Shown here piece by piece: positions 1 through 10,418 of a stretch of DNA of 64,000 nucleotides; positions within the stretch are counted from its first letter, which is position 1, and every line of letters starts with the position of its first letter. Both the position numbers and the translations under genes were made by a program. The DNA lies in the NCBI RefSeq assembly GCF_030247195.1, contig NC_080670.1:39913524-39977523 (forward strand), read 5' to 3'. The notes under the pieces were generated by a model that worked only from the letters and a program-made list of their open reading frames with translations, made no database searches and was not told the DNA's origin. This DNA is from Topomyia yanbarensis (lineage: Eukaryota > Arthropoda > Insecta > Diptera > Culicidae).

Positions 1-1920
1 TATTTTAAATTCCAGCAAAAAACGAAATATATATATTTACACGTATTAAGACAGACATTGTTCCTGGTTATCCCTCTCTTTAACACCTAAAAATAGAAAT
101 ATGCTCAGAAATAATGTTAGCTGAAAAGGTCATATCGCTGCACGCAGTGAGCTTAAAATTATATCTGCATATTTATTTGGATACAAAAAATGAAATTTCA
201 CAGACATACTTGTCAAATCTAGTTCAAGTTGATTGCGAGCAACAGATCACATTCGCACCGACAGCAATAACGAACAATCGAGTTAGTAACGAAAACTTCG
301 TTAATTCGTTTATAATTCCCATTGTCTTACTGTCCTTTCATTCCTATGTTTATCTTATCATTTTTCCCTTCCTTCTTATCTAGTCCATTGAAAGATGTTT
401 ATTTTCATCAATATTTAGATTCGTTTTTGAAGCAGACAAGCCAGTCGATTCACGCTTCATACGAAGTTTTCTAGTGTAGCAGAAGAATAATAAGTGTGGA
501 GTCCCACTGATTGGCAATGTTATCAACTGTAAATAGGTGTAATTTATTGTTTTTGTTTTTTTTGTTCTCCTATATTAATTTCATATATATTGCGATTTGT
601 TTCGTAGCATAGCAGTAATAAATAATAAAAATAGTGAAAAGGATATATTTATACACACGATAACCATTCTGTATGTTGTTACTGCTTGCAGTCGGAAAAC
701 AGTTTCAATTAAGGTGAAAAACAGCATGTAATTATGCTATTTGATTGAATAAGAAAATGATTCAAGCTGACAAATCGATCACAGGCACACGTTCTTTACA
801 TTATAGATCATCAAGAAGAAAAAAAACAAGTATGCATTGAAAAAATAAGACAGAGCGAGTACGAACTGTTTATTCTATTATTAATAGTTGCATTTGAACC
901 GCTAAGTGAGATTTCTAATATCTGAAAAACGGCCAGCAAATATGCAAAATATTTGCTTCTACAACGATTCCATTGTTTCATTCGGAGCCTGATAAAGTAG
1001 CTCTAAATTATCCGACAACAAAACAAAATATTGAGAATTATTACCCCTAGTCTCGACTGTTAATGAGTTTTTTGAATAAATTTAGCTAATTTCTTTGACT
1101 CAAACCAATCACAAAAAATAATAAAACGACAGTGTGACTGTAGCAAATCATGAATCGATTATAGGTGGGGTTGATAGGCTGTATTGCAATAAAGCAAACC
1201 AATGAACCAAATAAAAGAGAACCACTCAAACACACATACGAGCAGAAACAACAATTAACAGTGGAAGTATATATTATAAGAGTAAATAAATTATTTGAGC
1301 AAAAAAGAAATCGACTTTCGCGCCTGTAAAACATTCCGAAGAACTCTATGTATGTGTTTAACCTCCCGGAAATCATTTTCAAAAATTTGATTTTTTGTTG
1401 CATTTTTGAAAGGTAGGTGTAAGTGTCCGGTGTTTCGATCTGCGCATCAAAAAAAATTCTACAGATCATCGTTAGAAGCGGTTTCCTGGCCTCCACGGGA
1501 CACTCCCGGCTCAAGACGCGTGCCTCAGGTAGAAACCTTTTCATACTAGGCGATGCTTTCTCATGTGGACTTACAAGGTGGAAGAAACAATTTCGAACGA
1601 TTATATTTGTGCTGGGGTATTCATACGTTGGGAACAACCTTTCAAGAATCTGAAAGTTTGATTTTTTTGTCTTATTTCACTGCTTACTTCTACAGAATCG
1701 AAATCCTTTTCGATACTCATCGTACCTGACAAAACTCATTCGCGTAGTTTTGATATAGCGTCTCTTTGGATACCAAATACATGTCAATGCTTAATGCTTA
1801 TAATTTGGCAACTCTCCCGTCCGCAGCTCGTATTGCGTTCTAGAAGTGGAGAACGAGAGCATGCGGCTCTGCAAAAAACCCTCACCACCGCCTCGCTCTA
1901 TTACTTCTTGTTCAATTCAG
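1..1920. other. Repeat-like flank without a recognised gene
   Basis: This is AT-rich DNA downstream of Oga. The stretch at about 1400-1640 is more GC-rich and open on both strands; its minus-strand frame runs about 90 residues without a stop. I recognise no family in it and see no convincing splice-site pair. The rest holds only short chance frames. Confidence 0.4.
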
Positions 1921-1922
1921 TA

Positions 1923-2281
1923 CAGTCGTGATTCGCTGGTTGGACACTTTTCAACTGGACCGCTTTTTAGTTGGACCTCCGCTAGTTGGACCGTTGTCCA
2001 ACTAAAAAGCATCTGAACGTCAAAATCTCATGTCAAATTAACTTTGACAATCAAACTGACAATATTTACTACCCATGATCGCATATTTGTCCCGTTTTCT
2101 ATGGGATTTCCTATCTTTATGGGACTGGTTTGCGATCATGGGCAGTTTAGAGATGTGAACAGATGCATTCACACTGACAACATTTTCTTTGGAGAGTTTT
2201 TGACATTTGTCAGTCGGTCCAACTAGCGAATCAAATTCGTTAGTTGGACAAGGCTGTGGCCCAACCAGCGAATCACGACTG
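1923..2281. mobile_element. MITE with CAGTCGTGATTCGC ends and TA flanks
   Basis: Both ends read CAGTCGTGATTCGCTGGTTG inward, near-perfect inverted repeats of at least 22 bp, and each end abuts a TA dinucleotide (1921-1922 and 2282-2283). TA duplication and short inverted ends are typical of non-autonomous Tc1/mariner/pogo elements. A second inverted repeat is nested inside: CCCATGATCGCA near 2071 and its complement near 2135. There is no transposase frame. Confidence 0.8.
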
Positions 2282-3043
2282 TATCATCGCATCATTTCCG
2301 TTAAATTCCGGTTCTTCCTTTCAGCAACTTCGTTCTGCTGAGCACTTAAGATACCATCTGCTGAGTGCCGTTGTTTTTCAAAAAAACCTTCTGAAGACTG
2401 TTCTATCTGCCGTTATCCGATCGAATTATTCTAGGCGTGTGTGTGTTAAGGGGGTCCTCTACTCGCAAGGCCCAAATTGAGCACTTTTTTGAGAATAAAT
2501 TGTAAAGCATCTACTCAATGGATTTTGAAACTTTTTTTTATTTTGAAGATACACTTTTGACTTTTCAATTTTACATTTCAAGGCGAAAAGAAACATCTCT
2601 AGCGAGCTTGAAAATTCATTGATGACATTGATGCTGAAACTGAATGAGTCCCGCTTAAGTAAAGTTCTAGCAAATTGGATAATCTGTGATCAGAAAACTC
2701 ATATTTTTTATAATCATAGTCACGTTGGCTATGTTTAGACGCGAGGGATTTCTGTTAATTTTATAATTTGTAAAAGTTATGTAACGATTTGTGAAAATTT
2801 TCAATATTTACGTTATTTTTTGGCCTATTAAGGGCCCTAAAAATGGAACAAATTGACATTTTACAAATCCCTCTCGACCAAACATAGCGGTATATTTTCT
2901 GAACAGTTGGAGAAAAAATTATTGAAATCGAACCAGTACTTCTATGAAAAGTCTTGCTTGACCGCTTAAAAAACACTACTTTTGAGAAAACACGTTTAAG
3001 GTTCAAGTTACCTTTTTTGAGCATGTGTTAGATTTTAACGCTG

Positions 3044-3468
3044 GGTAGTATGGGTAAGAAAAATTGTGTTCAGCTTTGCCACCAGATTATCCATTTAAAC
3101 CTTTTCAAAACTCTAAAAGAAGAATATCAGCCGATTTATTAGATCACAACGATTCAAATCATACAAAATAACTGCAGGAAAAACTATCGGTTTCGCTAAA
3201 TGGTGCTTTTGAAAAAGTGGCTGTGATTTTTTGTCACACTACCACACCGTGCTGGGGTACGCAACACAACTGCGCAATGAAAAAATCACAGCAACTTTTT
3301 CAAAAGCACCATTCAGCTAAGCTGATGGTTTTTCCAGCAGATATTTTGCATGAATTGAACCGTGATGATCTAATAAATCGACTGATATTCTTCTTTTAGA
3401 GTTTGGAAAAGGTTTAAATGAATAATCTGGTGGCAAAGCTGAACACAATTTTTCTTACGCACACTACC
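3044..3468. repeat. 425-bp foldback (long inverted repeat)
   Basis: The left arm (3044 to about 3233) and right arm (about 3280 to 3468) are reverse complements over nearly their whole length, with scattered mismatches and small indels. The ends read GGTAGTRTGSGTAAGAAAAA inward and the central loop is about 45 bp. Matching blocks include the GTGTTCAGCTTTGCCACCAG end and the GGTGCTTTTGAAAAAGT block near the loop. It looks like a foldback-type MITE; a transcript across it would form a long hairpin. Confidence 0.85.
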
Positions 3469-3606
3469 AAACCTTGAGGTAACTTGAGCCTTAAAGATAA
3501 AGTACGGTGTATAATTCGATTGTAGTACCTTACTAGATAATCTATTATACCGGGTCCGCAGAGCTCACCTTCCTCATCATGAAAATGTTCTTGGCTTTGC
3601 ACATTT

Positions 3607-3610
<4 letters not shown>

Positions 3611-3642
<32 letters not shown>
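3611..3642. repeat. (CT)16 microsatellite
   Basis: An uninterrupted run of CT dinucleotides, within otherwise unrecognised DNA between two MITEs (3469-4119). Confidence 0.95.
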
Positions 3643-3645
<3 letters not shown>

Positions 3646-4119
3646 GAAGTCGGGCCTGTTTTGCCGCAACACCCACTTTGCTTTCAGAATGAGTTATACG
3701 TTCACTGTTGAGTCGAGCAGCACATCTTTCAGCTTCAGTCCCCAAGGTAATTCTCATCACCTCCATAGCTTGTAAGATCGATGAAAATCCTTGCTTGAAG
3801 ATGCTAACTGCCAAATAAGTCACAACATTGACCACCTGCCTGCCAAAATTTGTGCATGTGTTTTGGCGCTAAGGAACAGATTCCATTATTCAGAGACTCA
3901 TTGATGTTTTGGGTGTGAGCTCCTAAGCATCTTTCTAATAAATCATTAGATGATAGACTTTCGTACATCCTGACATGTTCGAATGTTTCTAAAGTTCCTT
4001 TTACTTCAGCCTGACGTCACTTGCACCAACTGTCCTCGCCGGGTGAACACTTTGAGTGTTGGGGATTTTCGTTCGATGGCGAGCAGTGTTCGAGGGAAGC
4101 TCAGAATGCATTTCGCATA

Positions 4120-4376
4120 TGAAGACTTTTTTTTTCATTAGGTCCAATCTGCAAATGAGAGCCCTCTTTTTTCGCTTGCTCTTTCGTCTTTTACTGCAAA
4201 ACCATAAAACTTTTTAAACATTTATCAGTATGTTTAGAAAAACCAAGGTTTTTACTAGCTTATTATGCAAACAGTTCAGGGGGAATCAGGAAGGTGACCG
4301 AGTATTTCACGGAAGGAAAGTAAACAAAGAGAGGCTCTCTTTTGTTGATAGGACCTATTAAAAAAAAAAGTCTTCA
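4120..4376. mobile_element. 257-bp MITE, TGAAGAC ends, copy 1
   Basis: The inverted ends read TGAAGACTTTTTTTTT, followed inward by TAGGTCCAATCTGCAAA on the left and its diverged counterpart on the right. It has exactly the same length as the copy at 16424-16680, which lies in the opposite orientation; subterminal GAGAGCC blocks are shared. No coding frame was found. The two copies show that this is a mobile family rather than a local palindrome. Confidence 0.8.
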
Positions 4377-4787
4377 TATGTTCTAAAGAATTTGAGTTTC
4401 TCCGAATCGCCAGCCCATAAAATTTTGTTAGCTGGCCGATTGATTTGTCCTCAACTTTCCCTTTCCTTTCCCACAGATACCTTTGTTTTCTTTCTTCAGT
4501 TATCGTAATCTCGTTCCCATACATGTCCGACACATTCTTTCTTCCGTACGATAATCTCGTCCCAAAAAAAGCAAGAAACCATTCACAACCGCTCACATAT
4601 ACATAAACCGTAAAGAATAGACCGGTGAATTCTTTAAATAACGATTTTTCAATAGACAAGCGCCATCGTGGTGCCGCCGCGCTTAGTATCTCAGAAACGG
4701 CCGGAGATGGGTACCTTTCGGTTCCCTGAAACATGCCAAGGAATATGATTTTCACCAAATCCTTTCTGTGGCGTATTCTCAGATACA

Positions 4788-5102
4788 TAGGGTAAAGTGC
4801 CTATTTTCACCATACTAAGGAGGGTGCCTCACTGATTCATTAATTACTCGGTCTACAAACAATGGAATGCGTACTAATTGGTATCAACAGCTTTGCTTCG
4901 TTGTGTAGAACCATGATAATAACACACATCCGCTGAAAATAGTGAAATTCTCGTGTTTGAGCGCAACGAAAACACGAATCGAGTGCCCCTATTTGACTCA
5001 ATGCGTTGAACAAAGATGGCAGACTAACCTACGGCTCTAACCAACGGCTTCAAATGGGTAGGGTGATAATAGAAACATAGCAATAATAGGCTCATCACCC
5101 TA
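4788..5102. mobile_element. MITE with TAGGGTRAWGWGCCTATT ends, copy 1
   Basis: The left end TAGGGTAAAGTGCCTATT and the reverse complement of the right end TAGGGTGATGAGCCTATT form the inverted repeats. Interior blocks such as the CCCTACCCATTTGAAG complement recur in the copies at 46649-46958 and 49879-50190. There is no open frame. The superfamily is not assigned. Confidence 0.75.
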
Positions 5103-5304
5103 TAGATTGAAATGAAACATCGAAAAAAACTAATTTTTTGAAACCATGAGAGTAGAAGACCCCCTTAATCATCCTAACTTCCACTAGCTGGTAGTTAATG
5201 TACAGAAAAAAGGTTTTTGCATGTATTTAAACATATTCATGCAAATAACGTGGATCACGAATTTAGGTTGGTGTTAGCTAAATTGACTTTCCGATGACCC
5301 ATTT

Positions 5305-5609
5305 GGGACCATCCATAAATGACGTAGCATTTTTTGAGCGATTTTTAACACCCCCCTCCCTCATCGTAGCATTTCGTCACAAACTTCTAAATACCCCCCC
5401 CCCCCTGGTAATTACGTAGCTTGACGGTAACTCTACCCCCCCCCTTGTCCCCGCAAAATTTAAAAATAAAACTAAAAAACGATGATAGTTATTCCCCTTT
5501 AAAAAGCTACGTAGCATGACAAGACCCCCTACCCCCCTGTCATCACACATCACAAAATACAAAACACCCCCCTCCCCCATATAATGCTACGTCATTTATG
5601 GATGATCCC
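5305..5609. mobile_element. Harbinger-like MITE with C-runs, copy 1
   Basis: The ends are GGGACCATCCATAAATGACG and its near-complement, flanked by TTT on both sides, a 3-bp duplication. The interior holds many runs of 5 to 13 C on the plus strand (for example near 5393-5406). It is related to the copy at 23507-23768, where TTA flanks both ends. A three-base target duplication suggests the PIF/Harbinger group; this is inference. Confidence 0.75.
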
Positions 5610-6161
5610 TTTCGTGTACAGCGCCTGGCATGTTCCGAGGGCATCGTTCCATCAACCAGCCCCGCCTTAATTTAATGTTTGTTTCATTTGTATTTTAACA
5701 TTACAGTAAAACCTTCGATTCCTTACAGGCAGGAAGAAATCGACGCGTATTTAGTGAATTGGTTTGATTTGTATATATCATTTTACACATGTGTCTTAGA
5801 AAACTTACCAGTTTTTTAGTGTTCTACCTTCATTCCTATCTTCTATTTATGGCTTTTTCAACTCCTATCCATATTTCCTACAATTCTTGTTTATTGAAGA
5901 AAGAAAAGAGAAAATAAATAGAATACCGATTGACATCGTATCTTCCTCAGCGCATTCGTTTGTCTTAGCCTGATGTCACTTCTTGTTGGACTTATGTAGG
6001 TCGTTCCATTGGAGATCTCCAAGGAAAAAAGAGCTGGCTGCTATCCAGCCGTATATAATTTTTAGAGTAATACATTATTATTTATTATATAACCAAATAA
6101 AATGTGTAACGCTTCACGATTTTGCGTGTATCTGTCGAACCGAAACTAGGACTATAGTCCA

Positions 6162-6940
6162 TATATCATCGCTGTTGTGCTATCTTATGACAAACGCCAT
6201 TTTGGGGTAAACTGAGTTAGATATGCCACATTACTTGTCTGAAAAATCTCTACAAAGTGGCGTTTTCAAAATTTTGAAATTCTACTTGGTTACGTAGATA
6301 TAGCGAGAAACATGATGAGAAATTGAGTTTTTTGCTTCAAATCACTGTATCTAGGGATTTGCTCAAGTTCTATTGAAGTTTCAGATGTTTTTATGTGTAA
6401 AAATGTCTGAGGAACACAATGGCATAAAAATTTTCAAAAGAAAAATACACGAGTTGTGAGAAAACCACAGTTTAAGTTTTAAATTGGAAATGTAGCATAT
6501 TTGGCAACACTGTAACCAAAAATAACTATTTTTTCTAGATTCCCTGACTCATTTCCATTAAAATGCATCCCACCAATTCTTTATAGACCAAATAAAACCA
6601 AAAATATGAATAAAAATTAAAAATTGATGATTTTTTTCTATGGAAAATTTTCCATGCACGATTATGACACATCATACAAATTTTGTCATTAATACACGTC
6701 TATGACACGTGTGAGTGCGACTTTTGTTTACATTCATAGTAAAAACTCGCAACATAGTCAACCGATCTTCGTAATATTTGAAATGTTAATACAGAGCAGA
6801 TAGATGCATCAATTGTCTTCTTTGAATTGTTTTTACCAGTTATAAGTTTCAAGATATTCAATCTCAAACTTTAAAAATCGTTTTTCTCGAAATGTGCTAA
6901 ATGGCGCCATGTCATAAGATAGCACAACAGCGACGATATA
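6162..6940. mobile_element. ~780-bp non-autonomous element, TATATCRTCGCTG ends
   Basis: The left end TATATCATCGCTGTTGTGCT and the right end read as inverted repeats of about 30 bp (both then continue ATCTTATGACA). The left subterminal block with GTTAGATATGCC recurs, inverted, at 30208-30270, marking a dispersed family. No transposase was seen; the interior is AT-rich. Confidence 0.7.
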
Positions 6941-7417
6941 CTGAATATAGTAAAATTTGATGTTAATTGGTTATAGAATGACTCATCTTTTTAAAATATG
7001 GCTAAGCAATCTGTTGAGTATACCTAGCTACCTGTAAGGATCAACTTGCGCCGCTGACAGACACCGACGGCACGCATGCTACCTCCAATCGAATTATTTT
7101 AGGCTTCTTCCCAAATTGGTTCAAGAATAACAAACTCCTTGATCCTTTGATTTTGTTTCAGATGCTGGAAAAAGCGCCCTCCTCATTTTTCCTTCGCAGA
7201 ATACTTTACAAATCGATCGGATTCCTCAGTCAACTATGTCCAAGTTCGTGCCATTTGAGCCAATATATTCTGATTCTGATTCTGAGTTCGGATGACCAAA
7301 TTTGCAATGCCGTATATGCTGTCAATTGTCCTGATAAAGGGTGTCCCACAACAAATTGCACCACGGAAAAAACGCTGTAGAAAATACCTAGTGGACCGAT
7401 CCTTTTCAAACTTTCAG

Positions 7418-7835
7418 CACAGAGAACAGACATCCATGATCGAACAAAAATATTTAAAAAACGTGTGTAAACATTTGAATTAATATACGATAAACACTAG
7501 CGCCGCCACACCAACCTATCCCAACTATCCGTCCAATCGATTCCGGAACCGGTTCGAAATCCTGAATGGATTCAGCATGGAATCTAGCTCAAAGAAAACA
7601 ACCGATTCCGACTCTATCGGTTGATGCATTTGAGCTGGAATTCATGCTGGAAGTCCGAATCGGTTCCGGACTAGTTTGACTGGGTAGAGGAATAACCGCT
7701 GTCAATTCTGTCGCACTCAGCCACAAAAAAAACATGACGACAGTAGCGAACCTGGTTTAGATATCCAAACTACCTTCGAAACCGTTAGAGATTTTACACA
7801 AGTTGAATGCTGAAGATGGACGTCTGTTCTCTGTG
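7418..7835. mobile_element. TIR element nested in the Tc1/mariner relic
   Basis: The inverted ends CACAGAGAACAGACRTCCAT face each other, and the seven bases CTTTCAG occur immediately outside both ends (7411-7417 and 7836-7842), a target-site duplication. It therefore inserted into the 3' part of the decayed transposase region. It carries a further insertion at about 7519-7686. Confidence 0.8.
7519..7686. mobile_element. Palindromic MITE nested at the third level
   Basis: The two halves are near reverse complements, with CCGGAACCG near both ends and CATTTGAGCTGGAAT-type blocks around the centre. It belongs to the same family as the sequence at 15748-15875 in the MITE nest. It lies wholly inside the 7418-7835 element. 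Confidence 0.65.
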
Positions 7836-9119
7836 CTTTCAGGTAATAAATAATAACCCATTAGCAAGCTTTTGGTGTTTATTTCATTCAACTTAAATAC
7901 CATAACCGTACGCTCGCATCTTACGCTTAACTCCACCCATTAGGTTCTGTATATCTGGCTGCAGCTTCTTCTGTATGGAAACCCACTTTTTATTCATGCC
8001 TTTCTCAGATTTGGTCTCCTTAAAAGGCTTTCATAGTGCCTGTGTTATATCCTTGGGTACGAAAGTGACCCCGTTGGCTTTATACCACTCCAGGACAACA
8101 TTTGAATAGTGGCACGAAGCTGGATCCGCTCAGAAGATCGTAGCGTCCTCGTGTTCCTTCAACTGAGGAAGTATACGCTTCTGTAGACACATCTTGAGGT
8201 AGATCTTAGATAGGTAGATCCGTTTACAGTCTCGGTAGTCACGAACGGCGTACTCCGTTTGCCACATGAGCAGATCACATGCCAAATCATGGCAATTTGC
8301 ATTTATTTGAAAGTTTCTGCTTCCTTATTTCATCCGGAACATCAAATTTGTGCTCCCAAGTGGTGAAGGACAGTAGCTCTGGTAACTGCTGGAAGTCCGC
8401 CTTGACATAAGTCTCATCATCCATCAGGAGACAATGCTGGCTTCGTCAGCATCTGGGCGTACAGTTTTCGGGCCCGTGGATTTCCCACCGTATTTTGCCG
8501 TTCATCACGATTTGGAGCCTTCTGCACTTTGTACGTATGCAATACCACCCGGTTCTTGGCTCTCTGAATGAAAGACTTGAATAGATTCAACTTTTTGGCC
8601 ACATTCCTGGCCCAAGCATTGGGATTCCGCTTAAACGCTTTCAGTACACGCATGTGATCCTAATCACTAATTGAACATCCATTCTGACCGCATTACTCCT
8701 TCCATTCGATGCTCAGAGTTTGGTAGTAACGTTTAATCACAAAACTCACCGTTGACTGCGCGATTCCGAGTTGTTTTGCGATGCCGGATAAGAGGGTTGA
8801 GGATTTTCCAGGTGCTTACGCAAAACCCTCACAACGTTGCTTTTCGAATGACGCCATTTTTGGAAAAACTGACATCAACGATAAAAATACAGTGTAAACA
8901 ATACACTCTAAAATACTTCTACCCAAATTTTCAAGAGAAATACCCAATGTGTCATTTTCTACAACGTTTTTCCGTGATGCAATTTGATGTGGGACATGCT
9001 TTATCCGGCATTTTATGAACTGACCAAAGCAAAGCAAAACTGATGGTTATAGAAGCATGCTTGCTTGTTGTACACTAGTATTCTAATTTTGTTTTCCTCT
9101 TGCTGAAATTGAAATAGTA

Positions 9120-9300
9120 TATGAGTGAATGCGGTATTCAAGTTAATGACTTTCGGATAAGTGCTCTATTCTGGTTTATGGCATTCGAGTAAATGGTCCA
9201 ATCTGAGTAATGACATTCGGGTAAGTAACTTTTTGGCGAACGTCATTCGGGTAAATAACTTTAGGGCGAATAACATTCGGATGAATGTCATAGAACCATT
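9120..9300. repeat. Degenerate tandem repeat, CATTCGGGTAAATAACTTT
   Basis: About six units of roughly 30 bp repeat the theme GACATTCGGGTAAATAACTTT followed by GGGCGAA. The plus-strand frame accordingly repeats RVNNFRANNI-like words and is not a gene. It lies in the 3' flank of Oga; the remaining bases to 9415 hold nothing recognised. Confidence 0.7.
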
Positions 9301-9415
9301 AGAAACACATTCGCTTTCCTTCATGTTACGGAATCAAATTGGGCCATTGGAAACGTGACATTCACACCACTAAACAAGCAAAGCAACGTATTTCCTTTTC
9401 TGAAAAAAGTTCTAC

Positions 9416-9421
9416 TTTATT
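9416..9421 (-). terminator. Candidate poly(A) signal of Oga
   Basis: AATAAA on the minus strand, 195 bases past the Oga stop codon. It is the first canonical hexamer I noticed downstream; no 3'-end data are available. Confidence 0.45.
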
Positions 9422-9615
9422 GAACTCAATCTCGAAACTTTCTTGCTATTTCGATATTCTATATTCACCATTTCGAAGAAAGTGATTAAAATAAAATGTT
9501 AAAATAGACCACCCTGGGAAAGCGTCCGGTACTGTAGGCAGTGTTATTGGACGATGACGTATCAACCGGTGGACAGCACAAGTGTTTGAGAAATAGTCAA
9601 TAAAAAAAAGTTCTA

Positions 9616-10418
9616 TCAAAAGTTTCTTCCTAGATAAACTTTTGAGTCATAGTCTTCCTTGTAAATTTCTATGAATCCGAGCTTGGAGTAAAACTGATTG
9701 AGGAACCTGTCGGAGCGGTTGATACATACATGAACCCCATATGATGGACCATTGGAGCGCAGTGCAGCCAACAGGACAGTGACCACTCGCTTGCAAATGG
9801 TTTCATCTTCCGCCAGATGAGACTTTAGAATGCGACAAGACATGACGGATGGGTGCGAATTCAGAACGGCTACCGGGTATTCGTTACTGAAGTTATGGAA
9901 ATACATGATACAATCATGAATTTGTTGCGGGAGCGTATTAGTTGTGCTAACCGAGCCATCGATGATGGAGAGTGGGTACTTTAGACACATTTCCGGTATC
10001 CAGCATTGCTCTAGATTCCGAACGTATGTTGTGGTGTCAAGAGCAGCGCAAGCGTATCCGATCACATCATGATTGTTGTCCTCAATTACCATACAGAATT
10101 GAGGTGCAAGCGTCAAAAACGATCCAACATGTCGATCCGCCAGAATGTTTCTCAACCCATCCGGCAGGTGTTCACTGAATTCATCGCCATCCTTCATGGT
10201 ACTGTGACAAACGTTATACACACTTGCCTCGTCCGTGTTTAAATAGGGTCGGATGGTGTACAAATTAACAGCCGATGTTTCGGGCAGCTTATACAGGAAC
10301 AGATCGTTACCGGCATCTACCGGAATGAGACGTTGCAGATCAGCAATCAAACCACCTCGAAAAACCCACGGTTCCTGGTCACCGGACATAAATGTTTCTT
10401 TCCAACCTTTGCTGAACC
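9616..10418 (-). CDS. Oga: Oga exon 5: GNAT-like domain and stop
   Basis: The acceptor is CTTTAACAG|GGTTCAGC; the split codon gives Trp. It encodes residues 890-1156 and the stop. [20 protein letters not shown] and IRPYLNTDE lead into the GNAT-like fold, which in animal OGA is generally regarded as catalytically inert. Confidence 0.94.

Larger units (their letters stand above)
7330..9008 (-). mobile_element. Decayed Tc1/mariner-type transposon (DD37E-like)
   Basis: Inverted ends of about 50 bp (CCKGATAAAG, then TGTCCCACA.CAAATTGCA) bracket a broken minus-strand transposase. From about 8860 downwards the frames read: an N-terminal MASFEKQR start; a helix-turn-helix-like GIAKQLGIAQSTVSFVIKRY; the RTKK-type AFKRNPNAWARNVAKKLN; KVQKAPNRDERQ; DDETYVKADF, where a stop in the ORF is bypassed by a frameshift; a SCHYSNVVLEWYKANGVTF block near the second catalytic Asp; and GGVKRKMRAYG at the C-terminus. 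Stops and shifts throughout make it inactive. Its 5' half is cleanest (8417-8653). The wording of the blocks matches mosquito Tc1/mariner DD37E transposases by family knowledge; the clade is an inference. Confidence 0.75.

Noticed and set aside
1086..1637. 183-codon minus-strand frame
   Set aside because: The C-terminal half runs through low-complexity AT-rich DNA and no domain is recognisable; it is kept only as an unassigned GC-richer patch.
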